DNA of 39,233 bases from contig CANHPL010000023.1 of NCBI GenBank assembly GCA_947462685.1, forward strand, positions 1 through 39,233, in the 5' to 3' direction. The notes below the pieces were generated by a model. It was given only the letters and a program-made list of their open reading frames with translations. It ran no database searches and was not told the origin of the DNA. This document shows, piece after piece, positions 8,052-16,252 of the stretch. How positions within the stretch are numbered: position 1 is the stretch's first letter; every line of letters starts with the position of its first letter. Made by a program: the position numbers and the translations under genes. Source of the DNA: Burkholderiaceae bacterium (lineage in GTDB: Bacteria; Pseudomonadota; Gammaproteobacteria; Burkholderiales; Burkholderiaceae).

Positions 8052-8618
8052 TTAAAAGGTAATTCCAAGTTTTTTCAAGGCTGCTGCAAGAGTTTGTGTA
8101 GCTCTTGAGCAGTGTGTTTTTACGCTTCCTTCACTACATCCCATGGCTATAGCAGTCTCAGAAATATCTAACTCTTCCCAGTAACGCATGAGGAAGGCTT
8201 CTCGTTGACGTCTAGGTAACTTTTCTATCTCTTTTTCCAAAATTGTTGATAATTCCATTCTTTCTATCTGTAATGAAGATTCTTTGCCGAAGCTAGAATT
8301 TTCAGAATTTTCAAAAAAATCTTGTGGATCAATATCTTCTCCATCATCATTTTTACCAAATTTGGAAAAGAGAGTAACCCATGTATTACGTACTTTTTGA
8401 CGTCTAAACCAATCCTTCATGGAGTTTTGCACAATTCTTGTGAAAAGTAATGGCAATTCCTCGATATTTTTGTGGCCATAACTTTGGACGAGCTTAATCA
8501 TGGAGTCCTGAACAATGTCTAATGCCGCATCTTCATCCCTAACAGAATAGAGGACTTGTTTAAACGCACGTTTTTCACTTGCCTTTAAAAAGTCGGATAG
8601 TTCTTTTTCGGATGCCAT
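8052..8618 (-). CDS. ECF-type RNA polymerase sigma factor
   Basis: A 188-residue group 4 (extracytoplasmic-function type) sigma factor. Region 2 spans about residues 15-75: FKQVLYSVRDEDAALDIVQD is the core-binding helix, and LFTRIVQNSMKDWFRRQK the -10-recognition part. Region 4 spans about 125-185, with LPRRQREAFLMRYWEELDIS and the helix-turn-helix AIAMGCSEGSVKTHCSRA, which reads the -35 element. There is no region 1 or region 3. The ATG at 8618 was preferred to an upstream TTG at 8681, which would add 21 unusual hydrophobic residues. It is the first gene of the minus-strand DUF3619, DUF3106, RDD operon and is divergent from ilvI (204-base gap). I found no convincing ECF-type promoter repeat upstream, so autoregulation cannot be claimed. 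Confidence 0.88.
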   Translation of the reverse strand: MASEKELSDFLKASEKRAFKQVLYSVRDEDAALDIVQDSMIKLVQSYGHKNIEELPLLFTRIVQNSMKDWFRRQKVRNTWVTLFSKFGKNDDGEDIDPQDFFENSENSSFGKESSLQIERMELSTILEKEIEKLPRRQREAFLMRYWEELDISETAIAMGCSEGSVKTHCSRATQTLAAALKKLGITF

Positions 8619-8822
8619 AGATTGAATTTTAGACTTCAATTGAAAAGTTTTGTGGAAAAAAACCTTAAAAATGTAATACAATTATTAGTTCGCTTGTACA
8701 AAACCTTTCAAAAGATGGATTGAGATCAATACAAGCAAAGGGCTCAAAGTTTAGCCAAAAGCAAAACGAAGGGCAGACCAACCAATTTTTTGCCGAAAAT
8801 TGCAAAGGACTATAGAAAGAAT

Positions 8823-10595
8823 ATGAATACAATTAAAGATGTAACATCCCTTGATTCCATGAATCAAAAACCCCAAAATCTCCCTGAAATGATTGGCGCA
8901 GAAATACTTGTTCGTGCGTTGGCCGAAGAAGGCGTCGAGTATGTTTGGGGATACCCAGGCGGATCCGTTTTATATATTTATGACGAGATCCATAAACAAG
9001 ATAAGTTCGAACATATATTAGTCCGTCATGAGCAAGGTGCAGTGCATGCTGCTGACGGATATGCAAGAGCATCTGGCAACGTTGGCGTAGCATTAGTCAC
9101 ATCGGGCCCAGGTGTTACGAATGCAGTAACTGGTATCGCAACAGCATATATGGATTCGATACCACTAGTTGTTATTACCGGCAATGTTCCTTCCAATATG
9201 ATTGGGGAAGACGCATTCCAAGAGTGCGACACTGTAGGTATTACTCGCCCCATCGTCAAGCACAATTTTTTAGTCAAAGATGTACGTGATTTAGCACTGA
9301 CGATCAAAAAAGCATTCTATATCGCAAAGACTGGTCGTCCCGGACCTGTCGTGATTGATATTCCGAAGGATATTTCCTTCCACAAAACCACTTATGAATA
9401 TCCTACATCGGTAGATATGCGTTCTTATAGTCCGGTGTTAAAAGGTCATTCAGGTCAAATTCGTAAAGCTGTGAGTTTGTTGCGCGAAGCTGAAAGACCT
9501 TATATATATACGGGTGGTGGTGTTATTTTGGCAAATGCTTCTGCTGAATTAAAAGAATTTGCAGAATTGCTAGGATACCCAGTAACCAATACCTTAATGG
9601 GTCTTGGAGGCTTTCCTGGAACGCATCCCAATTTCCTGGGGATGCCGGGTATGCATGGCACTTATGAAGCCAATATGACCATGCAACACTCAGATGTAGT
9701 AATTGCCATTGGCGCGCGTTTTGATGATCGTGTGATTGGTAATCCTGCACACTTTATGAGCTTACCAAGAAAAGTTATTCATATTGATATCGATCCATCG
9801 GTGATTTCAAAAAGAGTTCGTGCAGATGTACCTATTGTGGGCAATCTGAAAGATGTTTTACAAGAAATGATTGCTCAGTTACGCGCCGCTGGACCATTAA
9901 AAAATAAATTAGCTGTTGATGCTTGGTGGAGTCAAATTAATGAATGGCGTAAAACTGATTGCTTAAAGTATGACCGTGAATCACAGATTGTGAAGCCACA
10001 ATATGTTGTAGAGACACTATCCGAATTAACTCATGGCGATGCTTTTATTTGTTCTGACGTAGGTCAGCATCAAATGTGGGCGGCACAATTTTATAAATTT
10101 AATAAACCACGTCGTTGGATTAATTCTGGTGGTCTTGGCACAATGGGTGTTGGTTTGCCCTATGCGATGGGCATTAAAAAGGCTTTTCCAAATGAAACCG
10201 TTTGTACGATTACAGGTGAAGGTTCTGTACAAATGTGTATTCAGGAACTATCCACTTGTTTGCAATACGACACGCCAATCAAAATTATTTCACTCAATAA
10301 TCGTTATTTAGGTATGGTTCGTCAGTGGCAAGAGCTTAGCTATAGCAAACGCTACTCACATTCTTACATGGATTCTTTGCCTGATTTTGTGAAATTAGCT
10401 GAGGCTTATGGTCACGTGGGTATGCGTATTGAGAAAAAATCTGATGTAGAAGGAGCTTTGCGTGAAGCCTTGGCTCTGAAAAATCGGACTGTCTTTATGG
10501 ATTTCCAAACAGATCCATCTGAGAATGTTTGGCCAATGGTTCAAGCAGGAAAAGGAATTACTGAGATGATCTTAGGTTCGGAGAACGCCGAATGA
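8823..10595 (+). CDS. ilvI: Acetolactate synthase large (catalytic) subunit
   Basis: Thiamine-diphosphate enzyme that condenses two pyruvates to acetolactate, or pyruvate and 2-ketobutyrate to acetohydroxybutyrate, the first common step to valine, leucine and isoleucine. Visible features are GYPGGSVL near 43-50, catalytic Glu70 in VRHEQGAVHAADG, a central FAD-binding domain, and the C-terminal diphosphate-binding segment TGEGSVQM with LNNRYLGMVRQWQE. The GDG of the binding motif is GEG here. The ATG at 8823 was chosen, with AGAAAG 3-8 bases upstream. A TTG at 8790 would add 11 residues; the ATG at 8859 is also possible. The ilvH gene overlaps by four bases. No branched-chain leader peptide was found in the 204 bases upstream. 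Confidence 0.95.
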   Translation: MNTIKDVTSLDSMNQKPQNLPEMIGAEILVRALAEEGVEYVWGYPGGSVLYIYDEIHKQDKFEHILVRHEQGAVHAADGYARASGNVGVALVTSGPGVTNAVTGIATAYMDSIPLVVITGNVPSNMIGEDAFQECDTVGITRPIVKHNFLVKDVRDLALTIKKAFYIAKTGRPGPVVIDIPKDISFHKTTYEYPTSVDMRSYSPVLKGHSGQIRKAVSLLREAERPYIYTGGGVILANASAELKEFAELLGYPVTNTLMGLGGFPGTHPNFLGMPGMHGTYEANMTMQHSDVVIAIGARFDDRVIGNPAHFMSLPRKVIHIDIDPSVISKRVRADVPIVGNLKDVLQEMIAQLRAAGPLKNKLAVDAWWSQINEWRKTDCLKYDRESQIVKPQYVVETLSELTHGDAFICSDVGQHQMWAAQFYKFNKPRRWINSGGLGTMGVGLPYAMGIKKAFPNETVCTITGEGSVQMCIQELSTCLQYDTPIKIISLNNRYLGMVRQWQELSYSKRYSHSYMDSLPDFVKLAEAYGHVGMRIEKKSDVEGALREALALKNRTVFMDFQTDPSENVWPMVQAGKGITEMILGSENAE

Positions 10596-11083
10596 GACAT
10601 ATTATTTCTGTACTTCTAGAAAATGAGCCTGGAGCGTTATCTCGCGTTGTTGGTTTATTTTCTGCGCGAGGCTATAACATTGAAAGCTTGACTGTGGCCC
10701 CAACTGAGGACTCATCTCTTTCAAGGATGACGATTGTGACTGCAGGTTCAGATGAAGTGATTGAACAGATTACGAAGCATTTGAATCGTTTGGTTGAAGT
10801 TGTTAAAGTTTATGACTTGAGTGAAGGCGCACATACTGAACGCGAACTTATGTTGATTAAGGTCCGTGCTGTTGGCAAAGAGCGTGAAGAAATGATGCGA
10901 ATTACGGATATTTTTCGAGGTCGTGTCATTGATGTTACTGACAAGAGTTATACGATTGAGCTAACAGGTGATTCTGCAAAGTTAGATGCATTTATTGAGT
11001 CAATTGATAAATCGGCTATTTTGGAAACTGTCAGAACAGGTGCCTCTGGAATTGGTCGAGGAGAAAGAATTTTACGGGTTTAG
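10592..11083 (+). CDS. ilvH: Acetolactate synthase small (regulatory) subunit
   Basis: Regulatory partner of IlvI; in the family it activates the catalytic subunit and carries valine feedback inhibition. An N-terminal ACT domain occupies residues 3-76, beginning HIISVLLENEPGALSRVVGLF with RGYNIESLTVAPTED following. A second C-terminal domain starts around REL MLIKVRA (residues 84-92) and ends with RTGASGIGRGERILRV. Length 163 is standard. The ATG lies inside the end of ilvI (ATGA overlap), implying translational coupling and stoichiometric production. The 57 bases between this gene and ilvC contain TTGCAG and, 16 bases on, TATTTA, which might be a weak internal promoter for ilvC; this is not strong. 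Confidence 0.95.
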   Translation: MRHIISVLLENEPGALSRVVGLFSARGYNIESLTVAPTEDSSLSRMTIVTAGSDEVIEQITKHLNRLVEVVKVYDLSEGAHTERELMLIKVRAVGKEREEMMRITDIFRGRVIDVTDKSYTIELTGDSAKLDAFIESIDKSAILETVRTGASGIGRGERILRV

Positions 11084-11128
11084 TACTTGTAATGAGTGGT
11101 TGCAGTTCATGATTAAAACAATATTTAA

Positions 11129-12157
<1,029 letters not shown>

Positions 12158-12160
12158 TTT

Positions 12161-12814
12161 ATGTCAGTCTATAAGCACCCCATTATTGCTCGAGAAGGAT
12201 GGCCATATCTGATTGGAATAGGGATATTGGCTGTCGTTTTTACGAAATTTATAGGGGTTTATTATTCCCTGCCGATTTGGATTGTATTTATTTTTGTACT
12301 TCAGTTTTTTCGCGATCCACCGAGACTCGTTCCTATCGCCGCTAATGCCATTTTGGCCCCAGCTGATGGCAGAATTGTTGCCGTTGAAAAGACATTTGAT
12401 CCATATGCAAAAAGAGACGCTTTAAAAATTAGTATTTTTATGAACGTGTTTAACGTTCACTCCAATCGGATTGCAGTGAATGGGCGCATCAAATCGATTG
12501 AGTACTTTCCTGGTAAGTTTTTTAATGCAGACTTAGATAAAGCATCAGTTGAAAACGAAAGAAATGCAATCGTTATCGACGCAAATGGTTGCGATATTAC
12601 GCTGGTGCAAGTTGCTGGCTTAATTGCACGACGTATATTGTGTTACGTACAGGTTGGGGACTCTGTAAAAAAGGGTGAGCGTTATGGATTTATTCGCTTT
12701 GGTTCAAGAGTGGATGTTTATATGCCCTTAGATGCAGAGCCTTTAGTTTCTGTAGGTGATACCGTGCATGCCACTTCAACGCTGCTCGCTATCTTAAGTC
12801 ATTTGGACTCATGA
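12161..12814 (+). CDS. psd: Phosphatidylserine decarboxylase proenzyme
   Basis: Inner-membrane enzyme that decarboxylates phosphatidylserine to phosphatidylethanolamine. It is the short form (217 residues) and makes its own pyruvoyl cofactor by cleaving between Gly181 and Ser182 in RFGSRVDVY. Two hydrophobic stretches near residues 14-32 and 36-50 anchor it. [12 protein letters not shown] (65-76) and [13 protein letters not shown] (91-103) are the conserved blocks. It lies 3 bases after ilvC and overlaps pssA by four bases, so the two consecutive steps of phosphatidylethanolamine synthesis are coupled, in reverse metabolic order. It is probably transcribed from the upstream ilv promoter. Confidence 0.93.
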   Translation: MSVYKHPIIAREGWPYLIGIGILAVVFTKFIGVYYSLPIWIVFIFVLQFFRDPPRLVPIAANAILAPADGRIVAVEKTFDPYAKRDALKISIFMNVFNVHSNRIAVNGRIKSIEYFPGKFFNADLDKASVENERNAIVIDANGCDITLVQVAGLIARRILCYVQVGDSVKKGERYGFIRFGSRVDVYMPLDAEPLVSVGDTVHATSTLLAILSHLDS

Positions 12815-13674
12815 AACCTAGAGTAAGGCCAAAACGCCCCAAGATTTTTAGTCGAAGCAAAATTGCTCGATCTAGACAAGCTTATCAAGATGATCTGCTT
12901 GAAGATGATCAAGAGGAGTTGGTGGTGCGTCCACGCAATAAGGCGATTTATTTATTGCCGAATGCTTTTACTACAGGAGCTTTGTTTTTTGGTTTCTTTG
13001 CCATCGTCCAAGCGATGAATCAGCATTGGGAAATCGCTTCGATGGCAATATTTTGTTCCCTCATTTTGGATGGTATGGATGGTCGCGTCGCACGAATGAC
13101 CCATACACAAAGCGCCTTTGGTGAACAATATGATTCTCTTGCCGATATGGTTTCATTCGGTGTTGCGCCAGCTTTAGTTGCATATGAGTGGGTTCTCAAA
13201 GGGTTAGGTAAATGGGGTTGGGTGGCGGCGTTTATTTATTGCGCTGGGGCTGCACTTCGTTTAGCGAGATTTAACATTAGTACAGGTGTTATTGACAAAC
13301 GTTTTTTTCAGGGTTTACCGAGTCCAGCGGCGGCTTCTATTGTTGCTGGATTTGTGTGGTTAGCAGAGGATAATCACTTGCCAGTGAGCGACGCTGCAAT
13401 ACCCTGGACCATGTTTTGTATTACGGTCTACGCCGGCATAACCATGGTCTCGAATGCCAAGTTTTATAGTGGTAAGGCTTTAGATATTCGCTATAAGGTA
13501 TCTTTTGGTGTGATGGTCTTTGTCATATTAGGACTAGTATTAATGTCGACCTATCCACCGCTGACCATTTTTTGCTTTTTTCTGGTTTATGCTTTATCAG
13601 GATATGTATTGTGGATATGGGAGTATTTCAAGGCTTTTAATCACAATAAAATCAGTTCTAAATTGGAAAAATGA
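12811..13674 (+). CDS. pssA: CDP-diacylglycerol-serine O-phosphatidyltransferase
   Basis: Integral-membrane enzyme that joins serine to CDP-diacylglycerol to give phosphatidylserine, the substrate of the adjacent psd. The CDP-alcohol phosphotransferase signature is complete: D90-G-x2-A-R-x8-G104-x3-D108-x3-D112. The N-terminal 45 residues are basic and then acidic (a cytoplasmic tail), followed by about seven hydrophobic segments. This is the membrane type, unrelated to the E. coli peripheral PssA. It starts within the last codons of psd (ATGA). The stop codon at 13672-13674 lies inside the predicted -35 box of the leuA promoter, so the leuA unit begins directly where this gene ends. Confidence 0.94.
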   Translation: MKPRVRPKRPKIFSRSKIARSRQAYQDDLLEDDQEELVVRPRNKAIYLLPNAFTTGALFFGFFAIVQAMNQHWEIASMAIFCSLILDGMDGRVARMTHTQSAFGEQYDSLADMVSFGVAPALVAYEWVLKGLGKWGWVAAFIYCAGAALRLARFNISTGVIDKRFFQGLPSPAAASIVAGFVWLAEDNHLPVSDAAIPWTMFCITVYAGITMVSNAKFYSGKALDIRYKVSFGVMVFVILGLVLMSTYPPLTIFCFFLVYALSGYVLWIWEYFKAFNHNKISSKLEK

Positions 13675-13699
13675 CACAAATGCCATTTCGGTGTATAGT
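13671..13699 (+). promoter_or_regulatory. Predicted sigma-70 promoter of the leuA leader
   Basis: ATGACA (13671-13676) is one base from the -35 consensus and TATAGT (13694-13699) one base from the -10 consensus, with an ideal 17-base spacer. The -35 overlaps the pssA stop codon. The normal start point, seven bases past the -10 box, is 13706, the A of the leader peptide ATG. Seen in sequence; activity is inferred. Confidence 0.65.
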
Positions 13700-13705
13700 G
13701 ATTCT

Positions 13706-13792
13706 ATGAATTTCAACTTTCAATCTTTATTATTGTTAAACCTACTAGGACTTGATCTAACCATCGGGGCCGGTATAAGGGTACATCAATAA
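13706..13792 (+). CDS. leuL: leuA leader peptide (28 residues, eight leucines)
   Basis: A short reading frame beginning MNFNFQS and ending GAGIRVHQ. Residues 8-11, 13, 14, 16 and 18 are leucine: eight of eleven codons at 13727-13759, using TTA, TTG, CTA and CTT. It sits between a good promoter and an intrinsic terminator in front of leuA, the standard layout of ribosome-mediated attenuation as known for the enteric leu operon. When charged tRNA-Leu is scarce the ribosome should stall on the leucine run and leave 13766-13774 free to pair with the terminator's left arm. There is no clear Shine-Dalgarno site before the ATG, consistent with a leaderless transcript. The function of the peptide is to be translated, not to act as a protein. 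Confidence 0.88.
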   Translation: MNFNFQSLLLLNLLGLDLTIGAGIRVHQ

Positions 13793-13824
13793 AACAATAG
13801 ATTGAAGCTCACCACACCAGCCCC
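13766..13824 (+). promoter_or_regulatory. Predicted antiterminator pairing of the leuA attenuator
   Basis: GGGGC-C-GGT at 13766-13774 can pair with ACC-A-GCCCC at 13816-13824 (eight pairs, one mismatch). The right strand contains the four C residues that form the base of the terminator stem, so the two structures exclude each other. The left strand lies just after the leucine codon run of the leader peptide, within reach of a translating ribosome. Pairing is seen in sequence; the switch is inferred. Confidence 0.72.
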
Positions 13825-13846
13825 AGCAAATTTGCTGGGGTTTTTT
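13821..13846 (+). terminator. Attenuator terminator before leuA
   Basis: A perfect 20-base palindrome at 13821-13840 (stem CCCCAGCA with TGCTGGGG, loop AATT) followed directly by six T residues. It lies 28 bases after the leader peptide stop and 32 bases before leuA, so it must be read through for leuA expression. Confidence 0.9.
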
Positions 13847-13878
13847 ATTTTAGGAAATGAAGTTTTAGGAGAACGAGA

Positions 13879-15438
13879 ATGAATCAAGTAGCTGAAGATA
13901 AAGTCATTATTTTTGATACCACCTTAAGAGACGGTGAGCAATCGCCTGGTGCTTCGATGACAAAAGACGAAAAGGTCAGAATTGCTCGTCAACTGGAGCG
14001 CTTAAAGGTTGACGTCATTGAAGCTGGGTTTGCGGCAAGTTCACCTGGCGATTTTGAAGCCATTAAGGCTGTGGCCGGAGCTGTCAAAGACTCCACTATT
14101 TGTTCATTAGCAAGAGCTAATGATAAAGATATATCGAGAGCTGCTGAGGCGATCGCTGCCGCTAATTCAAAAAGAATTCATGTTTTTCTTGCCACGAGTG
14201 AGTTACACATGAAAATGAAACTCAGAATGACGAGGGAGCAAGTACTTGAGCAGGCGATACAGTCGATCAGGTTTGCCCGCAACTTTACGGATGATATTGA
14301 ATTTTCACCAGAAGATGGTTACCGATCTGATCCTGAGTTTTTATATCAAGTTCTTGAAGCCGTCATTAAAGAGGGGGCAACAACGATTAATGTGCCTGAT
14401 ACAGTTGGTTACGCAATACCTGAATTATATGGAGAGTTCATTTTAGATTTACGCAATAAGATACCAAATTCTGATAAAGCTATTTGGTCGGTTCATTGTC
14501 ATAATGACTTAGGTTTGGCGGTGGCAAACTCTTTGGCCGGAGTGCGTATTGGCGGTGCAAGACAAGTTGAGTGCACGATTAATGGCTTGGGTGAGCGGGC
14601 TGGTAATACCTCACTTGAAGAAATTGTGATGGCAATTAAAACTCGTAAAGATTACTTTAATTTAACTGTTGGTACTGATATTTCTCAAATTGTTTCAAGT
14701 TCCAAAATGGTTTCTCAAATCACCGGTTTTGTTGTCCAGCCCAATAAAGCCGTAGTTGGTGCGAACGCGTTTGCACATGCTTCAGGAATTCATCAAGATG
14801 GGGTTTTAAAAGCAAGAAATACCTATGAGATTATGCGCGCTGAAGACGTGGGCTGGAGCGCTAATAAGATTGTTCTTGGTAAGTTGTCGGGCAGAAATGC
14901 TTTTAAACAACGCTTACAAGAGTTGGGTGTTAGCCTTGATTCTGAAGCAGAAATTAATGAGGCATTTGGTCGATTTAAGGCTCTAGCCGATCAAAAATCA
15001 GAAATTTTTGATGAGGATATTTTGGCCATTGTTTCGAATGCAGATGTGAAAGATGGCACCGATTATTATCGGTTTGTATCCATAGCGCAACACTCAGAGA
15101 CCGGAGAAAAACCACACGCTAAGATTGTTCTCCAAGTTGCGGGGCAAGAGTATGAAACTTCAGCGGACGGCAACGGCCCAGTTGATGCGACATTAAATGC
15201 AATTGAAAAACAGGCAAACAGTGGCGCTGAGTTATTGTTGTATTCTGTGAACGCAATAACAACAGGTACAGAGTCACAAGGTGAAGTGACGGTTCGTTTA
15301 GCGAAAGGCGGAAGAGTGGTTAATGGCATTGGAACTGACCCTGATATTGTTGCGGCCTCAGCAAAAGCATATTTAGCTGCTTTAAATCGTTTACATGACC
15401 CATCGCAAGAGAAACTTAATGCGCAGATGACACCATAA
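13879..15438 (+). CDS. leuA: 2-isopropylmalate synthase
   Basis: Condenses acetyl-CoA with 2-oxoisovalerate, the committed step from valine precursors to leucine. The HMG-like TIM barrel starts with [16 protein letters not shown] (residues 11-26), metal ligands His206 and His208 are in HCHNDLG, and [11 protein letters not shown] follows. The C-terminal 120 residues form the LeuA regulatory domain for leucine feedback. Length 519 is normal for the bacterial type. AGGAGA lies 8 bases before the ATG. Expression is controlled by the leucine attenuator at 13706-13846. The 174 bases after the stop (15439-15612) hold only AT-rich sequence in which I recognise nothing. Confidence 0.96.
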   Translation: MNQVAEDKVIIFDTTLRDGEQSPGASMTKDEKVRIARQLERLKVDVIEAGFAASSPGDFEAIKAVAGAVKDSTICSLARANDKDISRAAEAIAAANSKRIHVFLATSELHMKMKLRMTREQVLEQAIQSIRFARNFTDDIEFSPEDGYRSDPEFLYQVLEAVIKEGATTINVPDTVGYAIPELYGEFILDLRNKIPNSDKAIWSVHCHNDLGLAVANSLAGVRIGGARQVECTINGLGERAGNTSLEEIVMAIKTRKDYFNLTVGTDISQIVSSSKMVSQITGFVVQPNKAVVGANAFAHASGIHQDGVLKARNTYEIMRAEDVGWSANKIVLGKLSGRNAFKQRLQELGVSLDSEAEINEAFGRFKALADQKSEIFDEDILAIVSNADVKDGTDYYRFVSIAQHSETGEKPHAKIVLQVAGQEYETSADGNGPVDATLNAIEKQANSGAELLLYSVNAITTGTESQGEVTVRLAKGGRVVNGIGTDPDIVAASAKAYLAALNRLHDPSQEKLNAQMTP

Positions 15439-15612
15439 ATAAGCATTCTATATTTATTAAAATTACCCATTAACAGGTTGCTAGATGTACGGTTAAGTAG
15501 CCTATTTTGGCGCGGATATTTTTTAAATATATGATTTATCTAGATATTTAGCTGAACGGTTGCAACTTTGAAGAGTCTTAGGAAGATAAATCTTTCAATG
15601 AATGCAGAATTT

Positions 15613-15621
15613 TGCTACAAT
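15613..15621 (+). promoter_or_regulatory. Predicted extended -10 promoter of rpsO
   Basis: TGCTACAAT at 15613-15621 is an extended -10 element (TGn followed by TACAAT, one base off consensus). A poor -35 (TTTCAA at 15593-15598) is 17 bases upstream, which an extended -10 can tolerate. The expected start is near 15628, giving a leader of about 100 bases before rpsO. Confidence 0.5.
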
Positions 15622-15627
15622 AGAACG

Positions 15628-15654
15628 CTATCTTATTGAAAAAGATAGTTTTTT
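15628..15654 (+). terminator. Hairpin with T tract upstream of rpsO
   Basis: CTATCTT (15628-15634) pairs with AAGATAG (15642-15648), followed by six T residues (15649-15654), so it looks like a weak AU-rich intrinsic terminator. It could end leuA transcription, 190 bases downstream of that gene. But it also begins at the predicted rpsO start point, where it would form the 5' end of the rpsO mRNA. Which role applies depends on the true start site. Confidence 0.5.
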
Positions 15655-15672
15655 AATCACGACATATATAAG

Positions 15673-15720
15673 GTTTGCATCACATTGTGTGATTGAACTT
15701 TAGTGTTCGCAAGTAAGGAG
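15673..15720 (+). promoter_or_regulatory. Predicted three-way-junction leader RNA of rpsO (S15 autoregulation site)
   Basis: Three helices close on one junction. P1 is 15673-15678 with 15709-15714 (includes two G-U pairs). P2 is ATCACA 15679-15684 with TGTGAT 15688-15693. P3 is GAAC 15695-15698 with GTTC 15705-15708. Only T15694 is unpaired at the junction. P1 ends against the Shine-Dalgarno AAGGAG (15715-15720), eight bases before the rpsO ATG. S15 binds a three-way junction in 16S rRNA and represses its own mRNA through differing leader folds in several bacteria, so this is a likely operator. Fold is by eye only. Confidence 0.6.
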
Positions 15721-15727
15721 TAATTTA

Positions 15728-15997
15728 ATGGCTGTTAATACAGAAGCAAAAGCTGGCATTGTTAAAGAGCACGCACGTGCAGAAAATGATACAGGTAGTC
15801 CAGAAGTGCAAGTTGCGCTTTTAACTGCAAGGATCAATGACTTAACCCCTCACTTTAAAGCAAATTTAAAAGATCACCATAGCCGTCGTGGCTTGTTAAA
15901 AATGGTTTCCCGCCGTCGTCGTCTTTTAGATTACCTCAAAGGTAAGGATTTAAATCGTTATAAAGTATTAATTGAAAAATTAGGTTTACGTAAGTAA
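15728..15997 (+). CDS. rpsO: 30S ribosomal protein S15
   Basis: An 89-residue primary-binding protein of the 30S subunit that binds the 16S rRNA junction of helices 20-22 and helps form intersubunit bridge B4. Family blocks seen are [15 protein letters not shown] (22-36), [21 protein letters not shown] (49-69) and the end KLGLRK. Length is exactly that of bacterial S15. AAGGAG 8 bases before the ATG is a strong ribosome site, but it abuts a predicted RNA junction that could mask it when S15 is in excess. A terminator follows, and pnp lies 255 bases downstream, the order found across proteobacteria. Confidence 0.97.
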   Translation: MAVNTEAKAGIVKEHARAENDTGSPEVQVALLTARINDLTPHFKANLKDHHSRRGLLKMVSRRRRLLDYLKGKDLNRYKVLIEKLGLRK

Positions 15998-16004
15998 ATC
16001 AGAT

Positions 16005-16037
16005 ATGCCCGCTTTCACATGCGGGCATTATTGTTTT
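16005..16037 (+). terminator. Intrinsic terminator after rpsO
   Basis: ATGCCCGC (16005-16012) pairs with GCGGGCAT (16021-16028), eight base pairs with an 8-base loop, followed by a broken T-rich run (TATTGTTTT). It begins 7 bases after the rpsO stop. The interrupted T tract may allow some read-through into pnp. Confidence 0.75.
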
Positions 16038-16083
16038 ATCTGTTGTAATAGAGTTTGGGTTTAAAGAGAAATATTTGGGTATG

Positions 16084-16227
16084 TGTCATTCCATTGTTGT
16101 TTTTTAATGGATAGAACACCACTGGAATGGCATGCCCTTTCTTGTTCATTTCATCAATAAATCTCACGCTCTAATGTTCGAGGGAATTAAATCACCGTCG
16201 ATAAGTGACGCAATGATGTCTTGCGTC
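16084..16227 (+). promoter_or_regulatory. Structured leader of pnp: long-range stem and a second hairpin
   Basis: TGTCATTCCATTG (16084-16096) pairs with CACTGGAATGGCA (16120-16132) over 13 positions with one mismatch and one G-U pair. A second hairpin pairs GACGCA (16207-16212) with TGCGTC (16222-16227), ending 15 bases before the Shine-Dalgarno. In E. coli, RNase III cuts a stem in the pnp leader and PNPase then represses its own mRNA; this leader could serve the same purpose. No promoter could be fixed between 16029 and 16083, and I see no gene in the gap. Confidence 0.45.
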
Positions 16228-16252
16228 TATTGTTCATGAATTGGAGAAGAAG

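Noticed and set aside
8694..8720. TTGTAC and nearby AT-rich sequence between the sigma gene and ilvI, considered as promoters on either strand
   Set aside because: No hexamer pair with good spacing on the plus strand; on the minus strand only half of the positions match, so not listed as a feature.
8700..8822. Search for a branched-chain leader peptide before ilvI
   Set aside because: No short frame with clustered Leu, Val or Ile codons and no terminator hairpin were found.
15435..15457. AT-rich inverted repeat ATAAATA/TATTTAT just after leuA, considered as its terminator
   Set aside because: Very weak stem and no following T run; the hairpin at 15628-15654 is a better candidate.
15066..15470. 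A 134-codon minus-strand open frame over the end of leuA
   Set aside because: Antisense to the conserved LeuA regulatory domain, no recognisable family, no clear start site.
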